Of a DNA stretch of 64,000 nt, positions 53,818 through 62,711 are shown piece by piece. The notes below the pieces were generated by a model. The model had not been told where the DNA came from. It worked only from the letters and a program-made list of their open reading frames with translations, and made no database searches. The stretch is from WHTI01 sp963756365 (lineage in GTDB: Bacteria > Actinomycetota > CADDZG01 > WHSQ01), in contig CAVWNF010000003.1 of NCBI GenBank assembly GCA_963756365.1, forward strand, positions 1,674,001 through 1,738,000, read 5' to 3'. How positions within the stretch are numbered: position 1 is the stretch's first letter; the number at the start of each line of letters is the position of its first letter. The translations under genes were made by a program, and so were the position numbers.

Positions 53818-54840
53818 ATGATCATCCGGGTTTTCAGAGGCTCCGCCCAGCCGGGGATGGAGGAGGACCTCCGTTCTTACATGAGGGACAAGGCCATGCC
53901 CGAGTTCCGCGGCGCCCCCGGGCTCCTCGCCGCTCACATGGGCAGCTCTCCGGACGACGACAGCGCCGCCATCTTCGTCACGATGTGGCAAGACCTGGAT
54001 TCGCTGATCGCGTTCGCTGGTCCCGACTGGCAACGGGTGATGACCTCGCCCGACGAACGTCAACTTTTGGGCGCCGCATCCGTGTCTCACTTCATCCTCG
54101 AAGACGACGGCTCGCAGACCCCGCTGACCTCCGATCCGCCTCGCACGGCCCGCACCTTGAGGGCTCGTCACCAAGGCGGGGATGCCCGGGCCCTCGTCTA
54201 CATGGGCTCCACGATGGATGTTTCCGGCATCGTCTCTGCACTCGGTCGGCGCGGTTTCCCTGCGCTTATCGCTCCGGCCGCACCGTCGGCGGCGTCGCTT
54301 CTCACGCGCTGGCGACCGGACGTCGCCATCGTCGGAGCTGACGCGGACGGCGCCGGCGGCCTCCTGAAACAACTCGAGCGCATCGAGGTTCCAGTTCTAC
54401 TCGTGGGTGATGGTCGATTGATCGGGTCACCGGCGCGCCGGAACATCCGGGCAGCCGTGCTCGCTCTTGCCGAACCAGAGGAGATCGCCGCCGCGGTCGA
54501 GATCGTCATCGGCCGTCCACCACTCCACGGGATGCCCGAACTCCTGGACGCCGGAGAGGTGCGAGTGGATGTGACCGAGCGCCTCGCCTACGTGAACGAC
54601 CAACAGGTTGAGCTTCCTCCCAAGGAGTTCGCCCTTCTCGCGGAACTGGCGTTACACCCTGGACAACCCATCACCTCATCGGAGATCGCGGCGCGCGTGT
54701 GGCCGGAGAGCGCCTGGATCACCGGCGACGACGTGCGCCGCACCGTGTACCGACTCCGGAAACTCATCGGGGATGACGAGCGAGATAAGCCGCTGATCCG
54801 GAACCGGCGAGGACACGGCTACGTCCTAGAGCCCCACTAG
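53818..54840 (+). CDS. Three-domain regulator: ABM-like, receiver-like and OmpR-type winged helix
   Basis: 340 residues. Residues 1-95 (MIIRVFRGSAQPGMEEDLRSY, AAIFVTMWQDLDSL) look like a dimeric alpha-beta barrel of the ABM/monooxygenase type. Residues 125-225 resemble a receiver fold without the phosphoacceptor pocket (DVAIVGADADGAGGLLK). Residues 240-338 are a Trans_reg_C winged helix: LPPKEFALLAELALHPGQPITSSEI and VYRLRKLIG to RGHGYVL. It probably senses a small ligand and binds DNA. TAGGAT (53806-53811) is 6 nt before the ATG. The stop shares CTAG with the next gene. Confidence 0.75.
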   Translation: MIIRVFRGSAQPGMEEDLRSYMRDKAMPEFRGAPGLLAAHMGSSPDDDSAAIFVTMWQDLDSLIAFAGPDWQRVMTSPDERQLLGAASVSHFILEDDGSQTPLTSDPPRTARTLRARHQGGDARALVYMGSTMDVSGIVSALGRRGFPALIAPAAPSAASLLTRWRPDVAIVGADADGAGGLLKQLERIEVPVLLVGDGRLIGSPARRNIRAAVLALAEPEEIAAAVEIVIGRPPLHGMPELLDAGEVRVDVTERLAYVNDQQVELPPKEFALLAELALHPGQPITSSEIAARVWPESAWITGDDVRRTVYRLRKLIGDDERDKPLIRNRRGHGYVLEPH

Positions 54841-55634
54841 CCGTCGTCGGTCGGCGGGAAATGTCCCGTGATCCCTTCTTCGACCGAGGGCGGGAACGGC
54901 TTCTCGTAGTAACGATGATCCAGGATCTCGAAATCATCACCAGGCTGCGGCAGAACCATCAGGCCGCCAGCTCTCGTCTGGAACAGGGCGCAGATGGACC
55001 GAAATTCGCAGCGGAACAGCCACGTCGGCCCCGCCACCGCGGCGGTCCCCACCTCAACGGGTGACGCCATCCATCGGTCACGAGTAGCCGCGTCCTTCCA
55101 GATGTCGATGACCACGACGGCCTTCCCGCCACGCACCGCGGCTGCGCTCCAATCGACGAGGCAGGCCCGCTCGTCGGAGGAGAAGCTCGCCCGGGCGATG
55201 CCACCATCGAGGGCTTCGCAGGTCAACCCAACAGTCCCCATGGCCGTCGCCACATGCTCGCTGGCCACGAGTCGCGCCCCCGGCACCTCGGGAGTCCCGC
55301 GGGCAACCACGGCAACCGAGACGATCGCCACCGCAACCAGCACGAACCCCGCCACCGTTGTCGCGCGGGCGGTCCGCGGTGCGGCTCCATTCCACCGGAG
55401 CCACAGGATCGAACCGAAGACTCCGCAGAGAAGGACTGCGAAACCCACGGCAAGCATCCATGGGTCTATCTCGATCGATGTGCTCGCGAACGGGTCGAAT
55501 CCCCGCCCCATCCCGTTGCCGGAGATACGGAAGGTGCGCGTGTTGGTCGTCACCCCGTTCGACCACACCATGGCTGCAGCGATCGCACCCACGACTGAGG
55601 GCACCCACGCGATGCGAGCGGGACGGGGGGTCAT
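54837..55634 (-). CDS. Hypothetical membrane protein downstream of the PASTA kinase
   Basis: 265 residues, not recognised. Three hydrophobic helices (IAWVPSVVGAIAAAMVW, LAVGFAVLLCGVFGSILWL, VAGFVLVAVAIVSVAVVA) are followed by a soluble domain with two or three cysteines (LTCEALDGG, RACLVDW, FRCEFRSICALF). ATG 55634 is chosen; a longer TTG form has no ribosome-binding site. It follows the kinase on the same strand (71 bp) and could be a substrate or partner. Confidence 0.65.
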   Translation of the reverse strand: MTPRPARIAWVPSVVGAIAAAMVWSNGVTTNTRTFRISGNGMGRGFDPFASTSIEIDPWMLAVGFAVLLCGVFGSILWLRWNGAAPRTARATTVAGFVLVAVAIVSVAVVARGTPEVPGARLVASEHVATAMGTVGLTCEALDGGIARASFSSDERACLVDWSAAAVRGGKAVVVIDIWKDAATRDRWMASPVEVGTAAVAGPTWLFRCEFRSICALFQTRAGGLMVLPQPGDDFEILDHRYYEKPFPPSVEEGITGHFPPTDDG

Positions 55635-55705
55635 GTGGTGAGGATGGCGGTTCGGCCTCGCGGGAGACAATGTCCTCAACGTCGCGTGGACGTCGTGAGA
55701 GCGTC

Positions 55706-57541
55706 CTAGTAGACGAACAGGGCGACCGTGTCGCCCTCACGCACCATGCTGCCCGCAAGAGGGTCGGTCTCGGCAACCGTGGATCCGCCTCCGCCTGCTT
55801 CGACGACCCTCACCTTCAAACCCTTCTTCTGAAGGAGCTTCGTGGCATCGCCGACGCTCATCCCCCGCACATCGGGAAGCCTGAACTCCTTGAACTCCGG
55901 CCCGATCGACACCGCGACCCGCACCTCGCTCATCTCATCCGCGGTGGCCCCTCCATCGGGCGTGGTCGAGACGACCTTTCCGACCGGGACGTCCTCGGAG
56001 TAGGCATCGAGAAGCACGGGGGTGAACCCCGCTTCCTTGAGCACGCTAGCGGCCTTCTCGCTCGGCATCCCGATCACATCAGGCACCTCGATGCTGCGGG
56101 GACCTTTGCTGATGACAAGACCGATCTCGCTGCCGAGTTCGACCTTGCCGTTCTTTGGAACGGTGGCAACGACAGCGTCCTTCGGAACCTCGACGCTGAA
56201 CTCGTAGGTAAGGGCCCCGACCGCGAACCCCTCTGCAACGATCTTCGGGCGGGCCTTATCCAGATCCATCCCCACGACCCCCGGGACCGGCTCGAGTGGA
56301 GGACCTTTCGAGAGCACCAGACCGATCGTCTTGCCCTCCAGCAACAGCCCATCGTCCGGATCCTGAGAAACGACGCGACCTTCGGGCACCTCGGCATCCC
56401 GCACCCTCTCCAGCACCACGATCTCGAAGCCCGCTTCGTCGGCGGCTTCTGTGGCTCCATCTAGCGTCAGTCCTGCGAGCGACGGGACCTCGACCTCGTG
56501 GGGACCGAAGAAGGCGGCTGCTCCGCGCGCTCCTCCGAATCCAAGCAACCCCAGGATCATCACCAGCGTTACCAACCGCCCGAGGCGCAGCCGCTTCTTC
56601 CTCTGCCGCCCGCGACCTCGTGAGGATGGCGTCGTATGCCCACCGGGTACCCGGACGTCGGTGGTCACGTCGCGCATCAGCGACGCCACTGGCGGTGCGG
56701 GTGGAACCGACCTCGCCCGAGCCGTTCTGAGAGCAGCAGCCATCTCGCCACCAGAGCGGAACCGATCCGACGGTGACAGCGCGCACGCTTGCAGCACCAC
56801 GTCATCGAGTTCTGAAGGGATCCGTGGATCGAAACGGGATGGGGCAACCGGTCGCTCCGTCATGCGGCGAGCGATCAACTCTGACCCGCTGCCGGCGCTC
56901 GGAGGAGAGCCCGTGAGGCACTCGAACAGAACCGCCCCGGCCGCCCAGATGTCCGACGCAGGTGTCCCCTCTGCTCCGGCTGCTTGCTCGGGGGCCAGGT
57001 AACGGATCGTGCCTGGAAGACTTCCGCCCGGTGAGGTGCGATCCGAGTCGAGCACGACCGCGATCCCGAAATCTGCAACCTTCACTACACCAGCTCGCGA
57101 GATCAGGACATTCTCAGGCTTGACGTCCCGGTGGACGAGACCGGCTGCATGTGCACCCGCAAGTGCGTCACACATCGCGGCAACGATCTCTACCGCGTGA
57201 GAGGGATGGAGAGCCCCTCCGGCCAGCAGTTCCCTCAGGTCCGTTCCGGGCACGTACTCCATGACCATGTAGTAGGTCCGGTCGTCTTCCGAGCCCCAGT
57301 CGTAAACCCCCACAACGTTCGGATGGGTCAACCGGGCCGCTGACCGCGCTTCGGCACGGAAGCGCTCGACGAGTTCGGGGTCCTGCGCGAGCGACGGCTG
57401 CAGAACCTTGACCGCAACGGGACGATCTAGGAGCAGATCATGGGCGCGGTAAACCTCACCCATCCCTCCACCGGAGATGCGCGCGACCAACCGGTAGCGC
57501 GACGCGAAAGTGTCGCCGACGAGATCACGCATCAGCCTCAT
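55706..57541 (-). CDS. pknB: Serine/threonine protein kinase with four PASTA domains (PknB-like)
   Basis: 611 residues. Kinase domain 14-275: glycine loop ISGGGMGEVYRA, Lys in VAVKVL, HRDVKPENVL, DFGIAV, and APEQAAG. A membrane helix (LVTLVMILGLLGFGG) lies near 335-350. Outside are four PASTA repeats of about 65 residues (starting VEVPSLAGL, EPVPGVVGM, IEVPDVIGM and FRLPDVRGM), which bind muropeptides. PknB-type kinases control growth and division. The usual partners (PBP, FtsW/RodA, FHA, phosphatase) are not adjacent, so this is a second, isolated PASTA kinase or a rearranged locus. Confidence 0.93.
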   Translation of the reverse strand: MRLMRDLVGDTFASRYRLVARISGGGMGEVYRAHDLLLDRPVAVKVLQPSLAQDPELVERFRAEARSAARLTHPNVVGVYDWGSEDDRTYYMVMEYVPGTDLRELLAGGALHPSHAVEIVAAMCDALAGAHAAGLVHRDVKPENVLISRAGVVKVADFGIAVVLDSDRTSPGGSLPGTIRYLAPEQAAGAEGTPASDIWAAGAVLFECLTGSPPSAGSGSELIARRMTERPVAPSRFDPRIPSELDDVVLQACALSPSDRFRSGGEMAAALRTARARSVPPAPPVASLMRDVTTDVRVPGGHTTPSSRGRGRQRKKRLRLGRLVTLVMILGLLGFGGARGAAAFFGPHEVEVPSLAGLTLDGATEAADEAGFEIVVLERVRDAEVPEGRVVSQDPDDGLLLEGKTIGLVLSKGPPLEPVPGVVGMDLDKARPKIVAEGFAVGALTYEFSVEVPKDAVVATVPKNGKVELGSEIGLVISKGPRSIEVPDVIGMPSEKAASVLKEAGFTPVLLDAYSEDVPVGKVVSTTPDGGATADEMSEVRVAVSIGPEFKEFRLPDVRGMSVGDATKLLQKKGLKVRVVEAGGGGSTVAETDPLAGSMVREGDTVALFVY

Positions 57542-57568
57542 CTGCTCACCCCGTCACGGTTCGCCGTT

Positions 57569-57995
57569 TCAGCCACTGCCATGCTTCAGGTGGTAGTCGA
57601 ACCTGCGCTCCAGAACCGCCATGTCTCGGGCGGCGGCACGCGCTTCAGAGATAGCCGTCTCGGCCGCACTGGCCGCCGCTGCCGCGGACGTCCCGACGTC
57701 CTTGACCCGGTCGCTGAGACGAGCGAGCGCGGAATCCAACCTCGTCGAGATCTTCCCGAGTTGCTTGCCAAGAGCGGTCCGCTCGTCGCTGAGCGCGGCG
57801 ATCTCGTCTTCGAGTTCTCCGATGCGTCCGGTCAGATCTTCGATCGCCGACGACCGCACTAGCGGCCTCGCTGGAGGCGTCGGTAAGCCGTTTCTCGGAC
57901 GCGTCGTCGAGGGCGGGGGTTCCGCATCCCGCCAGGAATATGGTCGCGACGACCAGAAGCGCCGCTCCCCGTACGTGTAGGCGCGCCGTTTGCAT
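57569..57995 (-). CDS. Coiled-coil lipoprotein (one frame break)
   Basis: The first frame has a signal peptide with lipobox IFLAGC and LDDASEKRLTDASSEAASAV. After an apparent extra base near 57840-57865 the frame encodes AIEDLTGRIGELEDEIAALSDERTALG and a long heptad helix to the end (YHLKHGSG), about 141 residues in all. It would be a membrane-anchored coiled coil outside the cell. TATCTT on the minus strand (58008-58003) is 7 nt before the ATG. It sits between the EEP gene and pknB on the same strand. Confidence 0.7.
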
Positions 57996-58048
57996 CCCTC
58001 ACAAGATAACAGAAACCACATCAATAACACCAGCAACATCAGTAACAC

Positions 58049-58702
58049 TCAGGCTGAGAGCGTCGCCACCAGGGGACGATGGTCGGAGGCATCTGTCTTG
58101 ATCGTGTGGTGGTCCCGTGCCGCTAGGCCCCGAGAGGTGAGGATGTGGTCGATCCCCCTCCACCACGACATCGTCGCCAGCCGGGGGCCCGGGGTGAGGC
58201 CGACGTCTCGCAGATGCCTCAGGCCCCCCCGGCCGGTGTTCATATCGCCGAGGAGCAGGACGTCACCCTCGATCCTCTGGATCTTCAACGCCAGAGCCCT
58301 CAGCTGGATATCCCGGGGTGACGGGGCCACTGCCAGGTGAGTGGTGAGCACCGACAGGTCCCCGACCCTCGCCACCAGTGCGACCCGAGGCTCCTCGCCG
58401 CCGAGGCGCGGAAGGCTGAAGATCTCGGGCTCCGCCGGCTCGCTCGTGGAACCGAGCGCTATCCCGTACGAACCCTCTCCATCTTCGAACGCCGGGGCGA
58501 ACACGAATCTCAGGCCGGTCGCCGCGGCGAGTTCCACCGATTGATCGACACCACCGGAACGGGCGAGGACCCGATCGACCTCTTGGAGAGCTATGACGTC
58601 GGGCTCGATCGCCGTGATGACGGATGCGACGCGCGCGACATCGACGACCCCGTCCCTGCCCAAGCAATGTCGGATGTTGAAAGTCGCGACCTTCAGTTCC
58701 AC
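58049..58702 (-). CDS. Endonuclease/exonuclease/phosphatase (EEP) family protein
   Basis: 217 residues. The EEP motifs are present in order: ATFNIRHCLG, ALQEVDR, TTHLAVAP, LLLGDMNTG, and SDHRPLV at the C-terminus. Members cut DNA or remove phosphates from inositides or sphingomyelin; without flanking domains the substrate cannot be told. There is no signal peptide. TATGGT on the minus strand (58714-58709) is 6 nt before the GTG. It is divergent from the rhomboid gene, with 39 bp between starts. Confidence 0.87.
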   Translation of the reverse strand: MELKVATFNIRHCLGRDGVVDVARVASVITAIEPDVIALQEVDRVLARSGGVDQSVELAAATGLRFVFAPAFEDGEGSYGIALGSTSEPAEPEIFSLPRLGGEEPRVALVARVGDLSVLTTHLAVAPSPRDIQLRALALKIQRIEGDVLLLGDMNTGRGGLRHLRDVGLTPGPRLATMSWWRGIDHILTSRGLAARDHHTIKTDASDHRPLVATLSA

Positions 58703-58741
58703 GTGCGAACCATAGTCGGGGGCCTATGGGAGCATGACCCG

Positions 58742-59609
58742 ATGACCGAGCCATCTCTCACCGGAACGAACGAGACGTTCTGTTACGTCCACAAGAACAC
58801 TCCGACCAAGTTGGCGTGTTCGCGGTGCGGAAATCCGATCTGCGGGCGGTGCGCCATCCCCGCCACGGTTGGACAGCACTGCCCCGACTGCGTCGCCGAG
58901 GCTCGACGGTCGGCCCCTAAAGTCAAGGTGACCAGCCAGCTAGCCTCAACCGCTCCGGTCGTCATGACCCTGATCGCGATCAACATCGTCATGTTCATCG
59001 GTGAGTACGTGATCGACGGATTCACAGAGAACCTCGTGCAGTTCCCACCGTTCATCAGCGCGCGGTGAGTACTACCGGTTGTTCACCGCGATGTTCCTGC
59101 ACGCGGAGAACAGCCCCCTTCACATCCTCTTCAACATGTACATCCTGTTCACCTACGGACCGTTCGTGGAGCAATGGTTGGGGAAGGCTCGATTCGTCAC
59201 TCTCTACCTTCTGGCCGGCCTAGCGGGGTCGACCGCGTCGTACACCTTCAGCGCGGTCAACACTGGCAGCTTGGGTGCATCAGGGGCCATCTTTGGTGTG
59301 GTCGGCGCCCTCGCGGTCCTGGCCTTCTACGCACGAGGGACCGCTCAAGGTCGCAGCCTCTTGCAGGGGGTCATGCTGTTCGTCGGGATCAACCTGCTAC
59401 TGGGATTCTCATTGGGGGGCATCGACAACAACGCTCATATCGGGGGCCTTATCGGCGGCGTAGTCATCGCCTTTGGCCTCACGCAGAACCCCCGCCAGTT
59501 GCGCCCAGCGGGGGTTCAAGTAGCTACCGTTCTTGGTGTCGCCGCCCTCCTCGCCGGGGCGATCGTCAACCGCACCAGCGAGATCAAGGCGCTGTTCCCG
59601 GGCCTCTAG
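58742..59609 (+). CDS. Rhomboid family intramembrane serine protease with N-terminal zinc finger (one frame break)
   Basis: About 288 residues after removing one base in the GCGCGCGG run at 59058-59065, where FPPFISA continues as GEYYRLFTAMFLH. Residues 12-50 form a B-box-type zinc finger (CYVHKN, CSRCGNPICGRC, HCPDC). The membrane domain carries HAENSPLHILFNMY, the catalytic serine in GASGAIFG and the catalytic histidine in NNAHIGGLIGG. Actinobacterial rhomboids often have this zinc finger. The substrate is unknown. The stop shares CTAG with the convergent MaoC gene. Confidence 0.88.
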
Positions 59610-60448
59610 GCCCCGCTCGCCACCTCCACGACGCCGCCTTTGATCACCGCAGCACCGTCGGGGTTGTAGGTCTCGAATCCGTAGATCGTCGTGCCATCAC
59701 CCGTCCCGGTCTCCCAGAACTTCGTGGTCAGTTCCTGGCCCGGGAGAACCGGCTTCGAGAAGCGCACCGATACCTTCTTCAGGCGCTCCGGGTTCCCATC
59801 CGCGAGACCGTTCACTGCACCCTTGGTTGCGATCGCCATCGTGCACATCCCGTGGTTGATGATCCCGGGGAGACCGGCCATCTTGGCGACGTTCTCATCG
59901 AGATGGATCGGGTTGTGATCGCCCGACGCTTCCGCATAGCGGTGGGTCTGGTCGTCATCGACCTTGGTGGTCTCTTCGAAAACGATCTCCGGGGCAGCGG
60001 TCTCCCCTCCGCCGCTCGCAGCTTTCGCGCCCGATCCCGAACCGCGGATGAACATCGTCCCGCGCACCTCGGCGACCGTGTCGCCGTCCTGATTCGTGAT
60101 CGGAGCAGCGACCGTGAAGGTCTCGCCGGTGTCCTTGGTTTCAACGGACTCGAGTACGGGCTCAACGGTCAAGGTGTCACCCGGACGGATCGGCTTGTGA
60201 AGGATGTGCTCCTCGGAACCGTGCACCAGACGCATCAGGTCCGCCCCCAGGTCGGGGTCCATCGACGCCGCCATGAACGAGTCGAACGCAGGAACCACGG
60301 GGAACACCGGCGTTGCCACCACGTCTTGGGAGATGTACCGCTCGTTTTCGTCGTTGGTCGCCCGGGCGTACTTCTCGATCGCCTCTGCGGACACCTCATA
60401 GGTCTTGGAGTCGTACTTCTTGCCGATGAGTTCCTTGTTGAGCGGCAT
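59606..60448 (-). CDS. Double-hotdog MaoC-type enoyl-CoA hydratase 2 / (3R)-hydroxyacyl dehydratase
   Basis: 280 residues. The C-terminal hotdog has the hydratase-2 motif YAEASGDHNPIHLDENVAKMAG and GIINHGMCTM; its Asp and His are catalytic. The N-terminal hotdog lacks it (ARATNDENERY) and is probably structural, as in eukaryotic MFE-2 hydratases. It likely hydrates trans-2-enoyl-CoA to (3R)-hydroxyacyl-CoA. GAGAGGAGAG lies just upstream of the ATG. Last gene of a four-gene operon with the SDR and two shorter dehydratases. Confidence 0.88.
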   Translation of the reverse strand: MPLNKELIGKKYDSKTYEVSAEAIEKYARATNDENERYISQDVVATPVFPVVPAFDSFMAASMDPDLGADLMRLVHGSEEHILHKPIRPGDTLTVEPVLESVETKDTGETFTVAAPITNQDGDTVAEVRGTMFIRGSGSGAKAASGGGETAAPEIVFEETTKVDDDQTHRYAEASGDHNPIHLDENVAKMAGLPGIINHGMCTMAIATKGAVNGLADGNPERLKKVSVRFSKPVLPGQELTTKFWETGTGDGTTIYGFETYNPDGAAVIKGGVVEVASGA

Positions 60449-60466
60449 CTGTCTCTCCTCTCTGGC

Positions 60467-60919
60467 TTAGTCGGGTAGATCGATGTCGGCTTCACCTAGG
60501 AGCGCGACCTGCTCCTCGTCAAGTCCGAGCGTTTCGGGGCCAGCGCCTCGCCGACGCGCTTCGAGACTGACGGTCACGGTGCTGCCCTCGATGGACTCGA
60601 CCTTACCGGTGCAGACGATCTCGTCGCCAGGCCACGATCTGGTCGTGAACCTGACCTTGTACCGGCTGATGTGCTGCGGGCCCCCGAACCAGTCGGCGAC
60701 CGCGTGGGCCAGGTATCCGGCAGGAAGCATCCCCATAGCGAACACCGTCGGGGCTCCCTGGCTCTGCGCGTACGCCTCGTCTTGGTGGATCGGGTTGTCG
60801 TCCCCAGACGCCGCCGCATAACGCACGAAGTCCTCGCGGCTCATCGGCCCGAACACAACCGGGCCGAGTTCCATACCGGGGGTGATCGCATCGAGGCTGA
60901 TGCTCTGTGGCGTTCCCAT
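60467..60919 (-). CDS. MaoC-like dehydratase (HadB-type catalytic subunit)
   Basis: 150 residues, a single hotdog with the catalytic motif YAAASGDDNPIHQDEAYAQ near residues 34-52 and FAMGMLPAGYLAHAV. It resembles HadB, the catalytic half of the mycobacterial (3R)-hydroxyacyl-ACP dehydratase. The upstream gene supplies the non-catalytic half. The start overlaps that gene's stop (TGATG). It may act on acyl-CoA rather than ACP, given the adjoining MFE-2-like genes. Confidence 0.87.
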   Translation of the reverse strand: MGTPQSISLDAITPGMELGPVVFGPMSREDFVRYAAASGDDNPIHQDEAYAQSQGAPTVFAMGMLPAGYLAHAVADWFGGPQHISRYKVRFTTRSWPGDEIVCTGKVESIEGSTVTVSLEARRRGAGPETLGLDEEQVALLGEADIDLPD

Positions 60920-61392
60920 CAGCCCACATCCTTCGATGTCTCGATGAGCGTGTACAGGGCCGTGAGCACAACCTCACCCTGAGCGTCGGTGAAGATCGAC
61001 TCGTAGGTCACGAACCTCATCGAACCACCCCGCTTACCTTCCTTGGTGAAGTCCTTCGCGATCCTCATCACACCCTTCAGGGTTTCACCGGCGATCGGGA
61101 GCCGTTCGTAGATGAACTCCTGTTCCCCGTGGAGCACCCTCCCGTAGTCGAGATCCGCTCCGAGCCGTCGTTCCCTCTCGTCGCGACCCACCTGGAAGAT
61201 CTGGGTCGTGGTGAACGTCGGTGGCGCAAGCAGATCAGGGAACCCCGTCCGCTTTGCAGCATCAACGTCGAGACAAACCTCGTTGTCCTCGCCGACCGCG
61301 ATCGCGAACTCCTGGACCTTGTCCCTATCGACGGGGAGATCGAAGACGATCTCTGTTTCGACCGCTCCTGGATCAACCAAGGTTGACGCCAC
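60919..61392 (-). CDS. MaoC N-terminal-type dehydratase subunit (HadA/HadC-like, FAS1-like)
   Basis: 157 residues of the non-catalytic hotdog type: VFDLPVDRDKVQEFAIAVGEDNEV, LLAPPTFTTTQIF, GEQEFIYERLPIAGETLKG and MRFVTYESIFTDAQGE. HadA/HadC-like subunits bind the acyl chain and pair with a HadB-like partner, here the next gene. Its ATG lies 20 bp inside the end of the SDR gene. Confidence 0.85.
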   Translation of the reverse strand: MASTLVDPGAVETEIVFDLPVDRDKVQEFAIAVGEDNEVCLDVDAAKRTGFPDLLAPPTFTTTQIFQVGRDERERRLGADLDYGRVLHGEQEFIYERLPIAGETLKGVMRIAKDFTKEGKRGGSMRFVTYESIFTDAQGEVVLTALYTLIETSKDVG

Positions 61393-62311
61393 CCCCGCCG
61401 GTCGCCTTCACCATCATCGGCATCATGCCCTCCGGCGCGATGCCGGATGGGAACTCTTCCTTGAGCTTGGCGAGAAGCTCTGCCGCGTCCCACTTCTCGT
61501 CCTTCTGCAGCAAGGTGCCCTCGGACCATGGCTTGAGCACGTTGACCACTCCGCCGTACACGAAGAGGCACTGCCCGGTGATGTCTTGGGCATCGTCGGA
61601 ACACAGAGCAACGATCACCGGCGCGATGTTCGCCGGGTCCATCGCATCGAACTCACCCTCTGCCGCCGAGATGTCACCGAACGTCTGCTCAGTGAGCCTC
61701 GTACGCGCGTTGGGAGCTAGACAGTTGACCGTTACGCCGTAGCGACCGAGTTCAAGCGCCGAGATGATCGTGAACGCAGCGATGCCAGCCTTGGCTGCTC
61801 CGTAGTTGGTCTGTCCGACGTTACCGAAAACACCGGATGGGCTCGAGGTGTTGATCACCCGCCCGTTGATCTGGTTCCCGGCCTTCGACTGCTCACGCCA
61901 GTACGCGGCAGCGTGCCGGGTCGGAGCGTAGTGACCCTTGAGGTGAACGTTGATGACCGCGTCCCACTCCTCCTCGGAAAGATTCACAAGCATCCGGTCA
62001 CGGATGATCCCGGCGTTGTTGATCAGGATGTCCAACCGTCCGAAGTCACTGATCGCCTGCTTGACCATGTTCTCGGCACCTTGGAAGTCGGCGACGTTGT
62101 CATAGTTGGCGGTCGCCTCGCCGCCAGCGGCCGAGATCTCGTCCGCCACCGATTGGGCCGGAGACTTGTCCTCACCCTCACCGGCGGACGAGCCACCGAT
62201 GTCGTTCACAACCACCTTTGCGCCGGCCTCGGCGAGCGCAAGGGCATGTTCGCGCCCGATGCCTCGTCCGGCCCCAGTGATGATCGCTACCTTCCCGTCG
62301 AGAGAGCCCAT
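61373..62311 (-). CDS. Short-chain dehydrogenase, MFE-2/HSD17B4-like 3-hydroxyacyl-CoA dehydrogenase
   Basis: 312 residues. Cofactor site ITGAGRGIGREHA, the long VVNDIGGSSAGEGEDKSPA loop characteristic of peroxisomal MFE-2 dehydrogenases, NNAGIIRD, Ser in NTSSPSG and the YGAAK catalytic pair. It probably oxidises (3R)-hydroxyacyl-CoA. Together with the dehydratases it would form the middle of a beta-oxidation-like cycle for fatty or steroid side chains. AGAAGGG lies before the ATG, and a promoter with an overlapping inverted repeat is just upstream. Confidence 0.9.
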   Translation of the reverse strand: MGSLDGKVAIITGAGRGIGREHALALAEAGAKVVVNDIGGSSAGEGEDKSPAQSVADEISAAGGEATANYDNVADFQGAENMVKQAISDFGRLDILINNAGIIRDRMLVNLSEEEWDAVINVHLKGHYAPTRHAAAYWREQSKAGNQINGRVINTSSPSGVFGNVGQTNYGAAKAGIAAFTIISALELGRYGVTVNCLAPNARTRLTEQTFGDISAAEGEFDAMDPANIAPVIVALCSDDAQDITGQCLFVYGGVVNVLKPWSEGTLLQKDEKWDAAELLAKLKEEFPSGIAPEGMMPMMVKATGGGGVNLG

Positions 62312-62334
62312 CTCGTATCCCTTCTGTCCGGTTG

Positions 62335-62365
62335 AAGATCGAAAGACTTGACCGAGGAGTCAAGT
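62335..62365 (-). promoter_or_regulatory. Promoter and overlapping operator of the SDR/MaoC operon
   Basis: On the minus strand TTGACT (62363-62358) and GATCTT (62340-62335) are 17 bp apart, a standard sigma-70 layout, 23 bp before the ATG. The inverted repeat ACTTGAC-CGAGGA-GTCAAGT (plus strand, 62346-62365) covers the -35 box and spacer, as expected for a TetR-type repressor of lipid genes. No regulator gene is in the window. Confidence 0.55.
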
Positions 62366-62459
62366 TTCGAGCGAGTCTATCAACGCCCGATGACGCGAGA
62401 AAAAGGGTCCCCGGAATGGCGGTATTTACGCCTCGTCGTGTGCCAATATGCGGGTACAC

Positions 62460-62590
62460 GAGAGAGGAGGTGGTCCGAACTTGTTACCTAGTAATTCGGG
62501 ACCTCGTGAGGTGAACGGCTGCTAGCGGCTCGATCCTCGTAGCACGGGATTCTGACCCTGGACCACCAGGAGGGTCGCTGCGGAATCCAC
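62460..62590 (+). ncRNA. Candidate structured RNA in the 400-bp gap before ligA
   Basis: GGTGGTCC (62469-62476) can pair with GGACCACC (62560-62567), enclosing CCGAA/TTCGG (62475-62479/62495-62499) and the hairpin ACCTC-GT-GAGGT (62501-62512). This gives a multibranched fold of about 100 nt. GAGGAGG at its 5' side resembles a ribosome-binding site followed by a 14-codon frame from TTG 62481. The orientation is a guess. The remaining 62366-62459 and 62591-62677 show nothing I can name. Confidence 0.35.
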
Positions 62591-62677
62591 ACCGTTTCAC
62601 CCGGCCTCATCTCGTCTCGGAATTGGTCCCCCGAGAGCAGCGATAACGAGAGTTGCCGAACAAGCAGTTCGCACTAC

Positions 62678-62709
62678 AGAACCGGCCCCGAGATCTCGGG
62701 GCCGGTTCT
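62678..62709. terminator. Perfect 32-bp palindrome, terminator of ligA
   Basis: AGAACCGGCCCCGAGA is followed directly by its exact reverse complement. It starts 2 bp after the ligA stop codon and would form a 14-15 bp stem. There is no clear T-run on the minus strand. Its full symmetry also allows it to stop transcription from the other side. Confidence 0.7.
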
Positions 62710-62711
62710 CG

